A stretch of DNA of 64,000 nucleotides from Microbacterium sp. SCN 70-27 (lineage in GTDB: Bacteria > Actinomycetota > Actinomycetes > Actinomycetales > Microbacteriaceae), in assembly GCA_001724425.1 (NCBI GenBank), contig MEEK01000006.1, forward strand, positions 1-64,000, read 5' to 3'. The position numbers and the translations under genes were made by a program. Position 1 is the first letter of the stretch. Each line of letters opens with the position of its first letter. The notes under the pieces are model-generated. The model did not search any database, was not told where the DNA came from, and worked only from the letters and a program-made list of their open reading frames with translations. Below, one piece after another: positions 52,138 through 61,963 of the stretch.

Positions 52138-53142
52138 TCAGCGGCGGCGGAGGAGGCCGACCTTGTCGTACACGTCGGCGAGGGTCGCGTCGGCGACCTC
52201 GGCGGCGCGGTCGGCGTTGGATGCCAGGACCCGGTCGAGCTCCGCGGGGTCGGCCAGGAGCTCGAGCGCGCGTTCGCGGACGGGACCGAACTCCGCCACC
52301 ACGACCTCGGCGAGCCCCTTCTTGAAGTCGCCATAGCCGCGGCCGGCGTATTCGTCCTCGATGGAGGGCACCTGCCGACCCGTCAGCGCGGCATAGATCG
52401 TCAGCAGGTTCGAGACGCCCGGCTTGGACTCCCGGTCGTAGCGGACCGAACCGTCGTTGTCCGTGACGGCACGCATGATCTTCTTCGCCGAGACCGCCGG
52501 GTCATCGAGCAGCCACAGCACACCCGCGTCCGATTCGGCGGACTTCGACATCTTCGCCGTCGGGTTCTGCAGGTCGTAGATCCGGGCGGTGTCCTGCTGG
52601 ATCGTCGCCATCGGCACGGTGAACGCCGTGCCGTAGCGCGAGTTGAACCGCTCCGCGAGGTCGCGGGTGAGCTCGACGTGCTGCTTCTGGTCGTCGCCGA
52701 CCGGGACGATGTCCGTCTGGTACAGCAGGATGTCCGCCGCCATCAGCACCGGGTAGGTGAACAGGCCCACGTTCGTCGCGTCGGTGCCGTAACGGGCCGA
52801 CTTGTCCTTGAACTGGGTCATCCGGCTCGCCTCGCCGAACCCGGTGATGGTCGACAGGATCCACGCGAGCTCCGCGTGCGCGCGCACGTGCGACTGCACG
52901 TACAGCGTCGACTTCGACGGCTCGATGCCCGCCGCGATGTACTGCGCGGCGGTGCGCCGGGTCTTCTCACGCAGTTCCGCCGGGTCGTTCGGCTGGGTGA
53001 GGGCGTGGAGGTCGACGACGGAGAAGAACGCGTCGTAGGCATCCTGCAGGTCACGCCACTGCAGGAGCGCGCCGATGTAGTTGCCGATCTGGAGTGAATC
53101 GGCGGACGGCTGCATTCCGGAGTACAGGCGTGACTTGCTCAT
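52138..53142 (-). CDS. trpS: Tryptophanyl-tRNA synthetase
   Basis: 334 aa class I synthetase that charges tRNA(Trp). The HIGH-like motif is in [21 protein letters not shown], the KMSKS motif in [22 protein letters not shown], and [22 protein letters not shown] is conserved. I chose ATG 53142 rather than GTG 53145 because TAGACT lies exactly 6 nt before the ATG. Tandem repeats fill the gap upstream. Confidence 0.95.
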   Translation of the reverse strand: MSKSRLYSGMQPSADSLQIGNYIGALLQWRDLQDAYDAFFSVVDLHALTQPNDPAELREKTRRTAAQYIAAGIEPSKSTLYVQSHVRAHAELAWILSTITGFGEASRMTQFKDKSARYGTDATNVGLFTYPVLMAADILLYQTDIVPVGDDQKQHVELTRDLAERFNSRYGTAFTVPMATIQQDTARIYDLQNPTAKMSKSAESDAGVLWLLDDPAVSAKKIMRAVTDNDGSVRYDRESKPGVSNLLTIYAALTGRQVPSIEDEYAGRGYGDFKKGLAEVVVAEFGPVRERALELLADPAELDRVLASNADRAAEVADATLADVYDKVGLLRRR

Positions 53143-53148
53143 CACTCC

Positions 53149-53154
53149 AGTCTA
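53149..53154 (-). promoter_or_regulatory. Putative -10 box for leaderless trpS mRNA
   Basis: TAGACT, 6 nt (GGAGTG), ATG 53142. GGAG in the spacer could also act as a very close ribosome site. Confidence 0.5.
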
Positions 53155-53160
53155 GGAGCG

Positions 53161-53335
53161 GATGCCACGGCCGCCGGACGCACCGAGAAGCGGATGCCCG
53201 GGCGACCGACCGCGCCCGAGAAGCGGATGCCCGGGCGACCGACCGCGCCCGAGACTCTGCCCGGGCGACCGACCGCGCGCGAGACGGATGCCCGCGCGTC
53301 ACCGACCGCGCCGCCAAGCGGATGCCTGGACAGCC
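53161..53335. repeat. About 33-bp tandem array between trpS and xthA
   Basis: Six degenerate units of the type AAGCGGATGCCCGGGCGACC plus GACCGCGCCCGAG, with TGCC starts at 53163, 53195, 53228, 53258, 53289 and 53323 (period 30-34). Units two and three are nearly identical. An open frame through it codes only for Arg/Ser/Ala repeats and is not a gene. Confidence 0.75.
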
Positions 53336-53342
53336 GCGCCCC

Positions 53343-54203
53343 TCAGAGCGCGTAGTCGGCGACGACGGGGGCGTGATCGCTCCACCGTGTGTCCCACGAG
53401 GGGGCGCGGACGACCCGGTAGTCGGTGACCCGCTCGGCGAGGGCCGGCGTCGCGAGGTGGTAGTCGATGCGCCACCCGGTGTCGGTGTCGAACGCCTTGC
53501 CGCGGTTCGACCACCACGTGTACGGTCCGTCGACCTCGCCCGCGAATCGTCGTCCGACGTCGACCCAGCCGAGCCCCGTGCCGACCGAGCCGTCGACGCC
53601 GACGACCTCCGCCCCGGCCGGGCCCGTGAAGCGGTCGAAATACGCGCGCTCGCGGGGGAGGAACCCCGCCTTCTTGACGTTGCCCTTCCAGTTGCGGATG
53701 TCGAGCTCGCGGTGGCCGACGTTCAGGTCGCCGGTGATCAGTGCGTGCGCGCCGAGCTGCTGCATCCGCGTCGTCATCGCGTCGAGGAAGGCGTACTTGG
53801 CGTCCTGCTTGGGTGTGCCGTCCTCGCCCGTGAACACGTACGCGCTCACGACGGTGAGCGGGGTGCCCGAGACGTCGATGTCGGCTTCGACCCACCGCCC
53901 GCGCGAGTCGAGCGTCTCGTCGCCGAGCTCGATCCGCCAGATCTCGAGCGGCTCCCGCGCCGCGATCGCGACCCCCGCCCGCCCCTTCGCCAGGGCCTCG
54001 TCTCCGACGATGTGCCACCCGGGGAGAGCGGCGGCGAGATCGGATGCCTCGGCGCGCACCTCCTGCAGGGTGAGCACGTCGACGTCGGCGGCATCGAGCC
54101 ACGCGTGCATGCCCTTGCGAGCGGCGGCGCGGATGCCGTTGACGTTGACGGAGGCGATCCGAAGAGGCGTGGAAGGCGTGGGCGAGGAAGACGAGTCGGG
54201 CAC
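53343..54203 (-). CDS. xthA: Exodeoxyribonuclease III
   Basis: 286 aa of the ExoIII/AP-endonuclease family. It incises at abasic sites and trims 3' ends in repair. Motifs are RIASVNVNGIRAA, the metal Glu in LTLQEVRAE, ITGDLNVGHRELDI, WRIDYHLATP and the catalytic His in WSDHAPVVADYAL. GTG start at 54203 with TAGTGT 6 nt before it. The Fpg/Nei gene nearby belongs to the same repair route but is not in an operon with it. Confidence 0.93.
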   Translation of the reverse strand: MPDSSSSPTPSTPLRIASVNVNGIRAAARKGMHAWLDAADVDVLTLQEVRAEASDLAAALPGWHIVGDEALAKGRAGVAIAAREPLEIWRIELGDETLDSRGRWVEADIDVSGTPLTVVSAYVFTGEDGTPKQDAKYAFLDAMTTRMQQLGAHALITGDLNVGHRELDIRNWKGNVKKAGFLPRERAYFDRFTGPAGAEVVGVDGSVGTGLGWVDVGRRFAGEVDGPYTWWSNRGKAFDTDTGWRIDYHLATPALAERVTDYRVVRAPSWDTRWSDHAPVVADYAL

Positions 54204-54209
54204 CGTCTC

Positions 54210-54215
54210 ACACTA
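54210..54215 (-). promoter_or_regulatory. Putative -10 box for leaderless xthA mRNA
   Basis: TAGTGT, 6 nt, GTG 54203. The same hexamer and spacing occur at the GNAT gene. Confidence 0.5.
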
Positions 54216-54267
54216 ACGAGCGCGGACGACATCGCTGTCGCCCGCGCTCGCCGTCCGATCGTGGGAT

Positions 54268-56901
54268 CTACTCGAAGGTCACGGCGACGGTGTCACCGTC
54301 GATCTCGTACTCTCCGCCCCAGTAGTTGATCGAGCGGGTGTCGTCCTCGGCGCTCCAGTCGGTGAACATGGACTTCGACTGGTACGTCACTTCCATCTCA
54401 CCGTCGGTGGCGGTGAAGGCGTTGTCGTAGGTCAGCTCCACGGTGGGGTAGGTGACGACCTTCCAGACGACGTCCTTCGTCTCTCCCCACGCGTAGCTGG
54501 AGAACGGGCACCCCTTCGGCTCGAGGTCGGTGGAGGTCGCACAGGTGTCGATCTTCTGGTTGACCTGCTTCTGGATCTCGTCGGTGAGGGCGGGCGTCGG
54601 GTGCATGTCGAGCGACAGCTGGGCACCGGAGGACCCGACGCGGACGGGTTCGGCGTCGAGCGTCATCCAGCGACTCTCCTTGCCGGCGACGGGGTAGACG
54701 CCCGGGTAGGCGATGAGCTCTGTTCCGCCCTGACCCGGGTCGATGTCGATGCCGGCGATCGATGCCTCGGAACCGGAGACGAACAGGTAGGTCTCCAGTC
54801 CGCTCGAGATACGCCAGTCATCGAAGAACAGGAACTTCGTTCCGCTGGAGACGAGCGAGATCGTCGCCGTCTCACGCTGTCCGTCGAGTTCGTAGCTGAT
54901 CGCCATCACGGCCGACGTGTCGGAGACGGATGTGTCGGTGATCTGCACGTCCGTGATCGTCGCGTCGAGCTGGGCGTCGTTGCTGGACACGAGTGCCGTG
55001 CCGCCCGTGCTGTTGCGCGGCGTCTGCTCGAAGGCGGAGGCGAACCGCCCGTCGGCGATGTCTGCGAGGTAGGACTGTACGGCGGTATCCGGTGAGAAGA
55101 CCGTGGCCTTCAGGATGCTCACCGCGACGGCACCCGCGCCACCCACGACGATCAGGGCACCGGCGACGCACGCGCCGATGATCAGACCTCGCTTGGCGGC
55201 AGGGCTGAGCGGCTTCGCCTCCGCAGGCGGGGTCGGCGGCGCGGCGACGCCGGCGACGTTCGCGGGGCCACCCATGCCCGGTGCGACCTGTCCCGCGGCG
55301 GTGGCGGCGGCGACGTCGGGGGCGGCGTACGGATACGTCGTCGTGCTCTGCCCGAATGCAGCGGATGCCCCGGCCGGTGCCGCCGTGGTCGGCGCACCCG
55401 TAGGGCTCGGTCCGAAGGCGATGCGCCCGAGAGCGGGTGCCGTGGCGATGAGCGTGGGCGCGACATAGCGCGCGAGCGTCTCGACGAGAGCACCCCACAC
55501 GCCCGCCATGAGGAACGCCCACGCGACGGGAGCGACGCTCATGCTGAATCCCATGCCGACGCCACCGATGCCGGCCGTGCCGGAGAACGTCCCCAGACCG
55601 AACGTGAAGCCGAACACGAGGGCTGCGACAGCCGTCGACACGGGCAGCACCCATGCGCGCGCGATCGGGACGGGGAGGAAGCGGCGACGCTGCGCCACGG
55701 CGAGGGATGCCAGGAGGGCCGCGACGACGGCGAACACCGGCAGCAGCCAGATCCAGCCGTTCGGCGCGCTGGAGAGCGTGATCGTCTGCGAGCCGTCCAT
55801 CAGGCCCGAACCGTTGGCGCCGACGCTGTAGCCGGCGAAGTGCGCGACAGCGATGGTGGCGGAGGTGAGCACCCCGACGGCGGCGGGCCACGCAACCAGG
55901 CTGCCGTTGCCGATGACGAAGACGGCGATGAGCGAGATCGGCACGAAGATGAGCGTCAGTGCGACGAGGTAGTCGTAGAGGTCGCGGGTCCCCCAGCGGA
56001 AGTGCGCGGGAGTGGCGATGAGGGCGCGGAAGAAGCCACGGTTCTCGGCACGTGCGAGCCAGCGGCCGAAGGCGCTCGCGAGACCGATCGCGATGAGCGG
56101 GCCGAAGAAGCTCGCCACGCTGAGGCTCGACAGTTCCGCGCGACCGACCATCGGCACCGAGACCTGCTGGCGCCCGAGTATCGAAAGGACGAGAGTCAGG
56201 ATCGCCGCAGCGAGTCCGGCGAGTCCGCTGAGCACCCAGAACTCCGTCCGGCCGGCGCTCCGGTGGGTGCGCTCCTGCCGGAACGACCACCACGCCGCCG
56301 CGAGGGAGCCCGCGAGGAACACGATGACCGGGACGAACGTGACGAGCATCGAGCCGCTGGCGCCCCCTCCGCCGATCGCTCCGCTGACGCCACCGAACAG
56401 GCCGAGCGCAGAGAGCCAGACGAGAACGGCGAAGACCGCGCCGTCGAGATTCGCCCCGCTGATGCCGCCCGATCCGCTGCCCGTGACGAGGGTGAGCGCG
56501 ACGGTGAGCGCGATGACGACGAGTGTGCCCGCGATGGCGCCTCCGACACCGATCGCACCACCGACGGCGGCCAGCCCCATCCGGGGCGGGTTCACCCATG
56601 CGGGTGCAGTCGCGGCAACGGCCGGGGGGACCGTGCCCGCAGGACCCGGCTGTCCGAGACCCGGCTGCCCAGGGAACGACTGGGCGGCGGCGGGCTGCGC
56701 GAGACCCGGCTGCGCGAGACCCGGCTGCGCAGGGCCCACCGGTGGAACACCGGCGGCCGCGTCAGCCTGGTAGGCGATCGGCAGGTCGGGAATCGGCGGC
56801 ACGAGGGGTGCCGGCGGCACGGAGTCGGCCGTGCCGGGCGCAGGAACCCTGGGCTGGGGAGGGGTGTTCTCGGGCGTCGGCGGGTTGGTCTGATCAGTCA
56901 T
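54268..56901 (-). CDS. Large polytopic membrane protein of unknown function
   Basis: 877 aa. Residues 1-105 are Pro/Ala/Gln-rich and cytoplasmic, with repeats of PGLAQP and PGLGQP. About ten membrane segments fill 110-590 (for example MLVTFVPVIVFLAGSLAAAWW, DYLVALTLIFVPISLIAVFVIG). A second Pro/Ala-rich linker (about 595-650) leads to one more segment, LIIGACVAGALIVVGGAGAVAV. A probably extracellular C-terminal domain of about 200 residues follows, starting TAVQSYLADIADGRFASAFEQ. The tail resembles lumazine-like DUF4878 secreted domains only loosely. I do not recognise a function. Confidence 0.75.
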   Translation of the reverse strand: MTDQTNPPTPENTPPQPRVPAPGTADSVPPAPLVPPIPDLPIAYQADAAAGVPPVGPAQPGLAQPGLAQPAAAQSFPGQPGLGQPGPAGTVPPAVAATAPAWVNPPRMGLAAVGGAIGVGGAIAGTLVVIALTVALTLVTGSGSGGISGANLDGAVFAVLVWLSALGLFGGVSGAIGGGGASGSMLVTFVPVIVFLAGSLAAAWWSFRQERTHRSAGRTEFWVLSGLAGLAAAILTLVLSILGRQQVSVPMVGRAELSSLSVASFFGPLIAIGLASAFGRWLARAENRGFFRALIATPAHFRWGTRDLYDYLVALTLIFVPISLIAVFVIGNGSLVAWPAAVGVLTSATIAVAHFAGYSVGANGSGLMDGSQTITLSSAPNGWIWLLPVFAVVAALLASLAVAQRRRFLPVPIARAWVLPVSTAVAALVFGFTFGLGTFSGTAGIGGVGMGFSMSVAPVAWAFLMAGVWGALVETLARYVAPTLIATAPALGRIAFGPSPTGAPTTAAPAGASAAFGQSTTTYPYAAPDVAAATAAGQVAPGMGGPANVAGVAAPPTPPAEAKPLSPAAKRGLIIGACVAGALIVVGGAGAVAVSILKATVFSPDTAVQSYLADIADGRFASAFEQTPRNSTGGTALVSSNDAQLDATITDVQITDTSVSDTSAVMAISYELDGQRETATISLVSSGTKFLFFDDWRISSGLETYLFVSGSEASIAGIDIDPGQGGTELIAYPGVYPVAGKESRWMTLDAEPVRVGSSGAQLSLDMHPTPALTDEIQKQVNQKIDTCATSTDLEPKGCPFSSYAWGETKDVVWKVVTYPTVELTYDNAFTATDGEMEVTYQSKSMFTDWSAEDDTRSINYWGGEYEIDGDTVAVTFE

Positions 56902-57009
56902 GTGTGCGTCCCCAAAGGCGTGAGTATCCGCTGGGTGAACGGATAGCGTTCTTCCAGCTGCCACCCAGCTTAGGACCCTGGGGCTTCCGTCCCGAATCCG
57001 CTGCCCTGC

Positions 57010-57050
57010 GGGGGCGGGGGCGGGGTCGGGGTCGGGGGCGGGGGCGGGGG
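57010..57050 (+). repeat. G-rich tract with quadruplex potential
   Basis: About seven runs of 4-5 G separated by single C or TC, roughly 6 bp apart, on the plus strand. It lies in the gap between two leftward genes, so the G-rich strand is the template for transcription. Confidence 0.75.
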
Positions 57051-57082
57051 AGTGCGCGGGACGGGAGAGGCGGCGCGCGGGC

Positions 57083-58255
57083 CTACCCGTCGTTCGAAGC
57101 GCCGGATGCCTGCACGCGGGCGAGCTCGTCCTCGGCGCGGCGGACCGCGAGACTCGCCGCCGGGCGCGCCCACCACGCGGCATCCGCCCGCGCGATGCGC
57201 GCGTCGCGCACCCGCACCTGCGCGGCGAGCAGGAGTGCCTCCTGCTCGCGCCGGCGCCGCTCCTGCACGGTGGGTTCGACGATCGGGACGTCGGCGTCCT
57301 TCGCCGTGAGCGCGACCCACGACGCCGCCACGAGGATCACGATGCCGACGAGGCGGAACCAGAGGAGGAAGCCGATGATCACCGAGAACGTCGCGAGGAG
57401 GGGGTTCGTGGGCGTGTAGTAGAGGAGGACGCCCGTGCCGAGCTGCAGCACGACGAGTGCGCCTCCGCCGAGCGCCGCACCGGGGAGGATGTAGCGCCAG
57501 CGCAGCGTCGTGCCGGTGAGGAAGCGGATGAGCGAGCCGAGGGCCGCGGCGTTGATCGCGAACGCGACGATGACGGATGCGACGCGACCGGCGATCCACA
57601 GCCAGCCGGTGTACCCGCCCCAGCCGAACAACTCGAAGAGCATCTCGACGAGGCCGGTCGCGACCCAGGCCAACAGGGCGCCCAGCACGAGGGCGAGGCC
57701 GAACGCGAGGGCCGCGAGGAAGTCGCGGGCCTTCAGCAGGACGTAATTCCGTGCGTCGAACGGCAGCCCGAAGATGTCGCGCACGGCGCGGCGCGTGAAG
57801 GTGACGAAGCCGATCGCGGTCCACAGGGCCGTGACGAACGCGACCGCACCGGTCAGCACGAGCGCGCCGCTGGAGGCGTGCGCGATCTCGGCGACGTCGT
57901 CGCGACTGACGAGACCGGCCCCTTCGGAGCCCCCGATGAGGCCGGGGATGTAGGAGTTGATGATCCGCACGAGGGCGTCGATGGCATCCGCGCTGCCACC
58001 CATCCAGAGGCCGACGATCGCGAACGCCGTGTAGATGACGGCGAAGATCGCGAACAGCGACTGGTAGCTGATCGCCGCGGCGAGGAGGAACCCGTTGTTC
58101 TGCAGGAAGTGCCGCCACACCCGCACCGGGAACCAGGCCAGGGTCTTGCGGGTGATCGCCGTGGCGCGCTCGATGGGCTCATCGAGGCGCTCGCGCAGGG
58201 CGGAGTCCTCCCAGCGTGCGCGAAGACGCGCGGATGCCTCGTCGGGGTCGCTCAC
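57083..58255 (-). CDS. YihY/BrkB-family membrane protein
   Basis: 390 aa. Six membrane segments between residues 50 and 325, with the family segments NNGFLLAAAISYQSLFAIFAVIYTAFA, LWTAIGFVTFTRRAVRDIFG and FGWGGYTGWLWIAGR. A charged coiled-coil-like tail (EPTVQERRRREQEALLLAAQ) follows. Family members were once called RNase BN but are membrane proteins of uncertain role. GTG start with TAGTCT 6 nt before it. Divided from the sdh operon by 55 bp. Confidence 0.88.
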   Translation of the reverse strand: MSDPDEASARLRARWEDSALRERLDEPIERATAITRKTLAWFPVRVWRHFLQNNGFLLAAAISYQSLFAIFAVIYTAFAIVGLWMGGSADAIDALVRIINSYIPGLIGGSEGAGLVSRDDVAEIAHASSGALVLTGAVAFVTALWTAIGFVTFTRRAVRDIFGLPFDARNYVLLKARDFLAALAFGLALVLGALLAWVATGLVEMLFELFGWGGYTGWLWIAGRVASVIVAFAINAAALGSLIRFLTGTTLRWRYILPGAALGGGALVVLQLGTGVLLYYTPTNPLLATFSVIIGFLLWFRLVGIVILVAASWVALTAKDADVPIVEPTVQERRRREQEALLLAAQVRVRDARIARADAAWWARPAASLAVRRAEDELARVQASGASNDG

Positions 58256-58261
58256 TGGATC

Positions 58262-58267
58262 AGACTA
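58262..58267 (-). promoter_or_regulatory. Putative -10 box for leaderless yihY-like mRNA
   Basis: TAGTCT, 6 nt, GTG 58255. The same hexamer and spacing occur at manC. Confidence 0.5.
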
Positions 58268-58310
58268 TCGAGAGCGGGAGCCGTCGAATCAGGCCACCCG
58301 CCGGTCCGGA

Positions 58311-59066
58311 TCAGTGGCGGAGGATCGCCTGCTTGACCTCGGCGATCGCCTTCGTGACCTCGATGCCGCGGGGGCACGCCTCGGTGCAGTTGAAGGTCGT
58401 GCGGCAGCGCCACACGCCCTCCTTGTCGTTGAGGATGTCCAGGCGCGTGGTCGCCGCGTCGTCGCGCGAGTCGAAGATGAAGCGGTGCGCGTTGACGATG
58501 GCGGCGGGGCCGAAGTACTGGCCGTCGGTCCAGAACACGGGGCACGACGAGGTGCACGCGGCGCAGAGGATGCACTTCGTGGTGTCGTCGAAGATCTCGC
58601 GGTCGGCGATCGACTGGATGCGCTCCTTGCCGGGCTCCGGCTTGGAGTTCGCGATGAGGAACGGCTGCACCTCGCGGTACGACGCGAAGAACGGCTCCAT
58701 GTCGACGACGAGGTCCTTCTCCAGCGGCAGGCCCTTGATCGCCTCGACGTAGATCGGCTTCGAGATGTCGAGGTCTTTGATGAGCGTCTTGCAGGCGAGG
58801 CGGTTCCGCCCGTTGATGCGCATGGCATCCGACCCGCAGATGCCGTGGGCGCATGAGCGGCGGAAGGTCAGCGACCCGTCGACCTCCCACTTGATCTTGT
58901 GGAGTGCGTCGAGCACCCGGTCGGTGGGGTACAGCTCGACGTCGTAGTCGACCCAACGCGGCTCCGCGTCGACCTCGGGGTCGAAGCGGCGGATGTTGAA
59001 CGTGACGAGGTAGGACTGGATGCCGGAGTCGCCGGCGACCGTGGTCTCTTCTGCGACGAGGGTCAT
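58311..59066 (-). CDS. sdhB: Succinate dehydrogenase iron-sulfur subunit
   Basis: 251 aa. Cluster ligands are seen as CAHGICGSDAM with the upstream RRSC (2Fe-2S), CILCAACTSSCP (4Fe-4S) and CRTTFNCTEACPRGI (3Fe-4S). It passes electrons from FAD to the membrane quinone site. One-base overlap with sdhA. Last gene of sdhCDAB. Confidence 0.96.
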   Translation of the reverse strand: MTLVAEETTVAGDSGIQSYLVTFNIRRFDPEVDAEPRWVDYDVELYPTDRVLDALHKIKWEVDGSLTFRRSCAHGICGSDAMRINGRNRLACKTLIKDLDISKPIYVEAIKGLPLEKDLVVDMEPFFASYREVQPFLIANSKPEPGKERIQSIADREIFDDTTKCILCAACTSSCPVFWTDGQYFGPAAIVNAHRFIFDSRDDAATTRLDILNDKEGVWRCRTTFNCTEACPRGIEVTKAIAEVKQAILRH

Positions 59067-60892
59067 CAGTACTTCCTCTCCATCGGCGGGTAGTTGAGCT
59101 CGCCGGCCTCGTTCTTCGTGAAGACGACGGGCTTCCAGTCGAGCTTGATGTGGTCCTCGGGGTCGGGGGAGTGCGGGTCGCCCGTGAGGTACGCCATCGT
59201 GTGCTGCATGTACTGCGCGTCGTCGCGGTCCGGGTAGTCCTCGCGCATGTGGCCGCCGCGGCTCTCCTTGCGGTTGCGGGCGGCGTACGCGACGATCTCT
59301 GCGAGATCCAGCAGGAACCCGAGCTCGACGGCCTCGAGCAGGTCGGTGTTGAACCGCTTTCCCTTGTCGTCGACGTGCACGTTCTTGTAGCGCTGGCGGA
59401 GGTCGTGGATCGTGCCCATGACGTTCGTCAGGGTGTCCTCAGTGCGGAAGACCTGGGCGTTGGCATCCATCTCGTCCTGGAGCTTCTTGCGCAGGACCGC
59501 GACACGCTCGGTGCCCTGGTTGTTCCGCAGTCCCTCGAGCATGTCGCGCACGGCGGCGGCGGGGTTCTCCGGCAGCGGCACGAACTCGGCCGTCTTGACG
59601 TACTCGACGGCGTTCCGGCCCGACCGCTTGCCGAAGACGTTGATGTCGAGGAGCGAGTTGGTGCCGAGGCGATTGGCGCCGTGCACCGACACGCACGCGC
59701 ACTCGCCAGCGGCGTAAAGGCCCGGCACGATCGTCGTGTTGTCGGCGAGCACCTCGCCGTTGTTGTTGGTGGGGATGCCGCCCATCGCGTAGTGCGCCGT
59801 CGGCATGACCGGCACGGGCTCGGTCACGGGGTCGACGCCCAGGTACGTGCGCGCGAACTCCGTGATGTCGGGGAGCTTCGTCTCGAGGACCTCCGCGCCG
59901 AGGTGCGTGCAGTCGAGGTAGACGTAGTCCTTGTGGGGGCCGGCGCCGCGGCCCTCGAGGACCTCCTTGACCATGCAGCGCGCGACGATGTCGCGCGGGG
60001 CGAGGTCCTTGATCGTCGGTGCGTAGCGCTCCATGAAGCGCTCGCCCGAGGCGTTGCGGAGGATCGCGCCCTCACCGCGGGCGCCCTCCGTGAGAAGGAT
60101 GCCGAGGCCGGCGAGGCCGGTCGGGTGGAACTGGAAGAACTCGATGTCCTCGAGCGGCAGACCCTTGCGCCACACGATGCCGACGCCGTCGCCCGTGAGC
60201 GTGTGCGCGTTGGAGGTGGTCTTGTAGATCTTGCCGAAGCCGCCGGTCGCGAAGATCACGGCCTTGGAGTGGAAGACGTGCAGGTCGCCGGTGGCGAGCT
60301 CGTACGCCACGACGCCCGCGACCTGGGTCGCGCCGTCGGCATCCTTCACCGTGATGAGGTCGAGCGCGTAGTACTCGTTGAAGAAGTTGATGCCGAGCTT
60401 GACGCAGTTCTGGAAGAGCGTCTGCAGGATCATGTGGCCCGTGCGGTCGGCGGCGTAGCACGCGCGGCGCACGGGGGTCTTGCCGTGGTCGGCGGTGTGC
60501 CCGCCGAAGCGGCGCTGGTCGATCTTGCCCTCGGGGGTGCGGTTGAACGGCAGCCCCATGTTCTCGAGGTCGATGACGGCGTCGATCGCCTCCTTGGCGA
60601 GGATCTCCGCGGCATCCTGGTCGACGAGGTAGTCGCCGCCCTTGACGGTGTCGAAGGTGTGCCACTCCCACGAGTCCTCTTCGACGTTGGCGAGCGCGGC
60701 GGCCATGCCGCCCTGCGCGGCGCCCGTGTGCGAGCGCGTCGGGTAGAGCTTCGTGATGACGGCCGTCCGGGCGCCCGGGCCCGCTTCGATCGCGGCGCGC
60801 ATGCCGGCGCCGCCCGCGCCGACGATGACGATGTCGAACTCGTGGTAATAGACGCCGTCCTTGAGGACGGCTTCGGGGTGCTGAGTGCTCAC
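59066..60892 (-). CDS. sdhA: Succinate dehydrogenase flavoprotein subunit
   Basis: 608 aa. FAD motif [18 protein letters not shown], covalent-FAD His region [19 protein letters not shown], active-site segments [24 protein letters not shown] and [21 protein letters not shown]. It oxidises succinate to fumarate in the TCA cycle on the inner face of the membrane. Length and motifs are complete. Confidence 0.96.
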   Translation of the reverse strand: MSTQHPEAVLKDGVYYHEFDIVIVGAGGAGMRAAIEAGPGARTAVITKLYPTRSHTGAAQGGMAAALANVEEDSWEWHTFDTVKGGDYLVDQDAAEILAKEAIDAVIDLENMGLPFNRTPEGKIDQRRFGGHTADHGKTPVRRACYAADRTGHMILQTLFQNCVKLGINFFNEYYALDLITVKDADGATQVAGVVAYELATGDLHVFHSKAVIFATGGFGKIYKTTSNAHTLTGDGVGIVWRKGLPLEDIEFFQFHPTGLAGLGILLTEGARGEGAILRNASGERFMERYAPTIKDLAPRDIVARCMVKEVLEGRGAGPHKDYVYLDCTHLGAEVLETKLPDITEFARTYLGVDPVTEPVPVMPTAHYAMGGIPTNNNGEVLADNTTIVPGLYAAGECACVSVHGANRLGTNSLLDINVFGKRSGRNAVEYVKTAEFVPLPENPAAAVRDMLEGLRNNQGTERVAVLRKKLQDEMDANAQVFRTEDTLTNVMGTIHDLRQRYKNVHVDDKGKRFNTDLLEAVELGFLLDLAEIVAYAARNRKESRGGHMREDYPDRDDAQYMQHTMAYLTGDPHSPDPEDHIKLDWKPVVFTKNEAGELNYPPMERKY

Positions 60893-60920
60893 GTGGGGAT
60901 GCCTTGTCTTCTTCTTCGTC

Positions 60921-61388
60921 TTAGCGTGCCGCGCACTGCTGGATGAGCCAGTCGGTCGTCGAGTTCTCGACGCCGAGGCACGGGTCGAACGTGAAGACGA
61001 CGAGCGTGCCGAGGAGGATCAGGAAACCGGCGGCGAGCCACAGGGCCCAGACGAGCACCTTCCGGGTGGTCGCGCCCGTGATGTAGTCGTTGACGATCGT
61101 GCGCATGCCGTTCGCGCCGTGGATGAGCGCGAGCCACAGCATGAGCACGTCCCACCACTGCCAGAACGGGCTCGCGAACTTGCCGGCGACGAACGCGAAG
61201 TCGATGCCGTGGATTCCATCGCCGAGCATGAGGTTGACGAACAGGTGGCCGAAGATGAGCACCACGAGCACGACGCCCGAGATGCGCATGTACAGCCAGC
61301 CCCACTTCTCGAGGTTGGCGCCTCTCTTGCGGACGGCGCCGTCCGGGGTGCGCGGTGAGCGAGGTGCGGCGAGCGTGTCGGTGGACAT
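60921..61388 (-). CDS. sdhD: Succinate dehydrogenase membrane anchor
   Basis: 155 aa with three membrane segments ([61 protein letters not shown]). GHLFVNL and the HGANGMR His are the heme/quinone-side residues of the family. Overlaps sdhC by one base. Confidence 0.92.
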   Translation of the reverse strand: MSTDTLAAPRSPRTPDGAVRKRGANLEKWGWLYMRISGVVLVVLIFGHLFVNLMLGDGIHGIDFAFVAGKFASPFWQWWDVLMLWLALIHGANGMRTIVNDYITGATTRKVLVWALWLAAGFLILLGTLVVFTFDPCLGVENSTTDWLIQQCAAR

Positions 61389-61822
61389 CAGTGACCCCCT
61401 CCGATGTTCGACAGGACGATCGGGATGTGACGAGCGGCGAAGCCGCCGACGGTGACGACCCACAGGCCCAGCACCCCCCACCACAGCTGGCGCTGGTGGC
61501 GCGTGGCCCACGGCCACAGGTCCACAGCGATGATGCGCAGGCCGTTGAAGGCGTGGTAGACGATCGCGGCGACGAGGGCCACCTCGCCGAAGCCCATGAT
61601 CGGGTTCTTGTACGTGCCGATGACCGCGTTGTACGCCTCGGGGGAGAGGCGGATGAGCGCGGTGTCGAGCACGTGCACGAGCAGGAAGAAGAAGATGGCG
61701 ACGCCGGTGATGCGGTGCAGGACCCACGACCACATGCCCTCGTTGCCGCGGTACAGCGTTCCGCGCGGGGTCTTGGACGTGGTCTGGGCTACCGACGGTG
61801 TGACACGTGCTGGTGCAGACAC
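61388..61822 (-). CDS. sdhC: Succinate dehydrogenase cytochrome b subunit
   Basis: 144 aa from GTG 61822, chosen because GGGAGGACGAGC lies directly before it. A GTG at 61852 would add ten unlikely residues. Three membrane segments with SWVLHRITGVAIFFFLLVHVLDTAL (SdhC signature, heme His) and YHAFNGLRIIAVDL. First gene of the operon. Confidence 0.93.
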   Translation of the reverse strand: MSAPARVTPSVAQTTSKTPRGTLYRGNEGMWSWVLHRITGVAIFFFLLVHVLDTALIRLSPEAYNAVIGTYKNPIMGFGEVALVAAIVYHAFNGLRIIAVDLWPWATRHQRQLWWGVLGLWVVTVGGFAARHIPIVLSNIGGGH

Positions 61823-61941
61823 GCTCGTCCTCCCTTGGGTGATCGGCGCCACGTCGCGCCGGGGAGACCAGCTCGAAGCACACGGGACGCAGGTCCATCC
61901 TAAGTCGGACGGGAGACGCGGGCGACGAAGGCGACCCTAAC

Positions 61942-61961
61942 TTCTCTCGATATCGAGAGAA
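61942..61961. promoter_or_regulatory. Perfect 20-bp palindrome upstream of sdhCDAB
   Basis: TTCTCTCGATATCGAGAGAA is fully self-complementary. It lies 120 bp upstream of sdhC and 57 bp upstream of manC, with a possible -10 (TAGGAT, 61902-61897) for sdh between. It looks like an operator for a dimeric regulator that I cannot name. Confidence 0.7.
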
Positions 61962-61963
61962 AT

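Noticed and set aside
53051..53317. Protein of Arg/Ser/Ala repeats in the 33-bp array
   Set aside because: It is only the translation of a tandem repeat. It overlaps trpS, and no ribosome site or family supports it.
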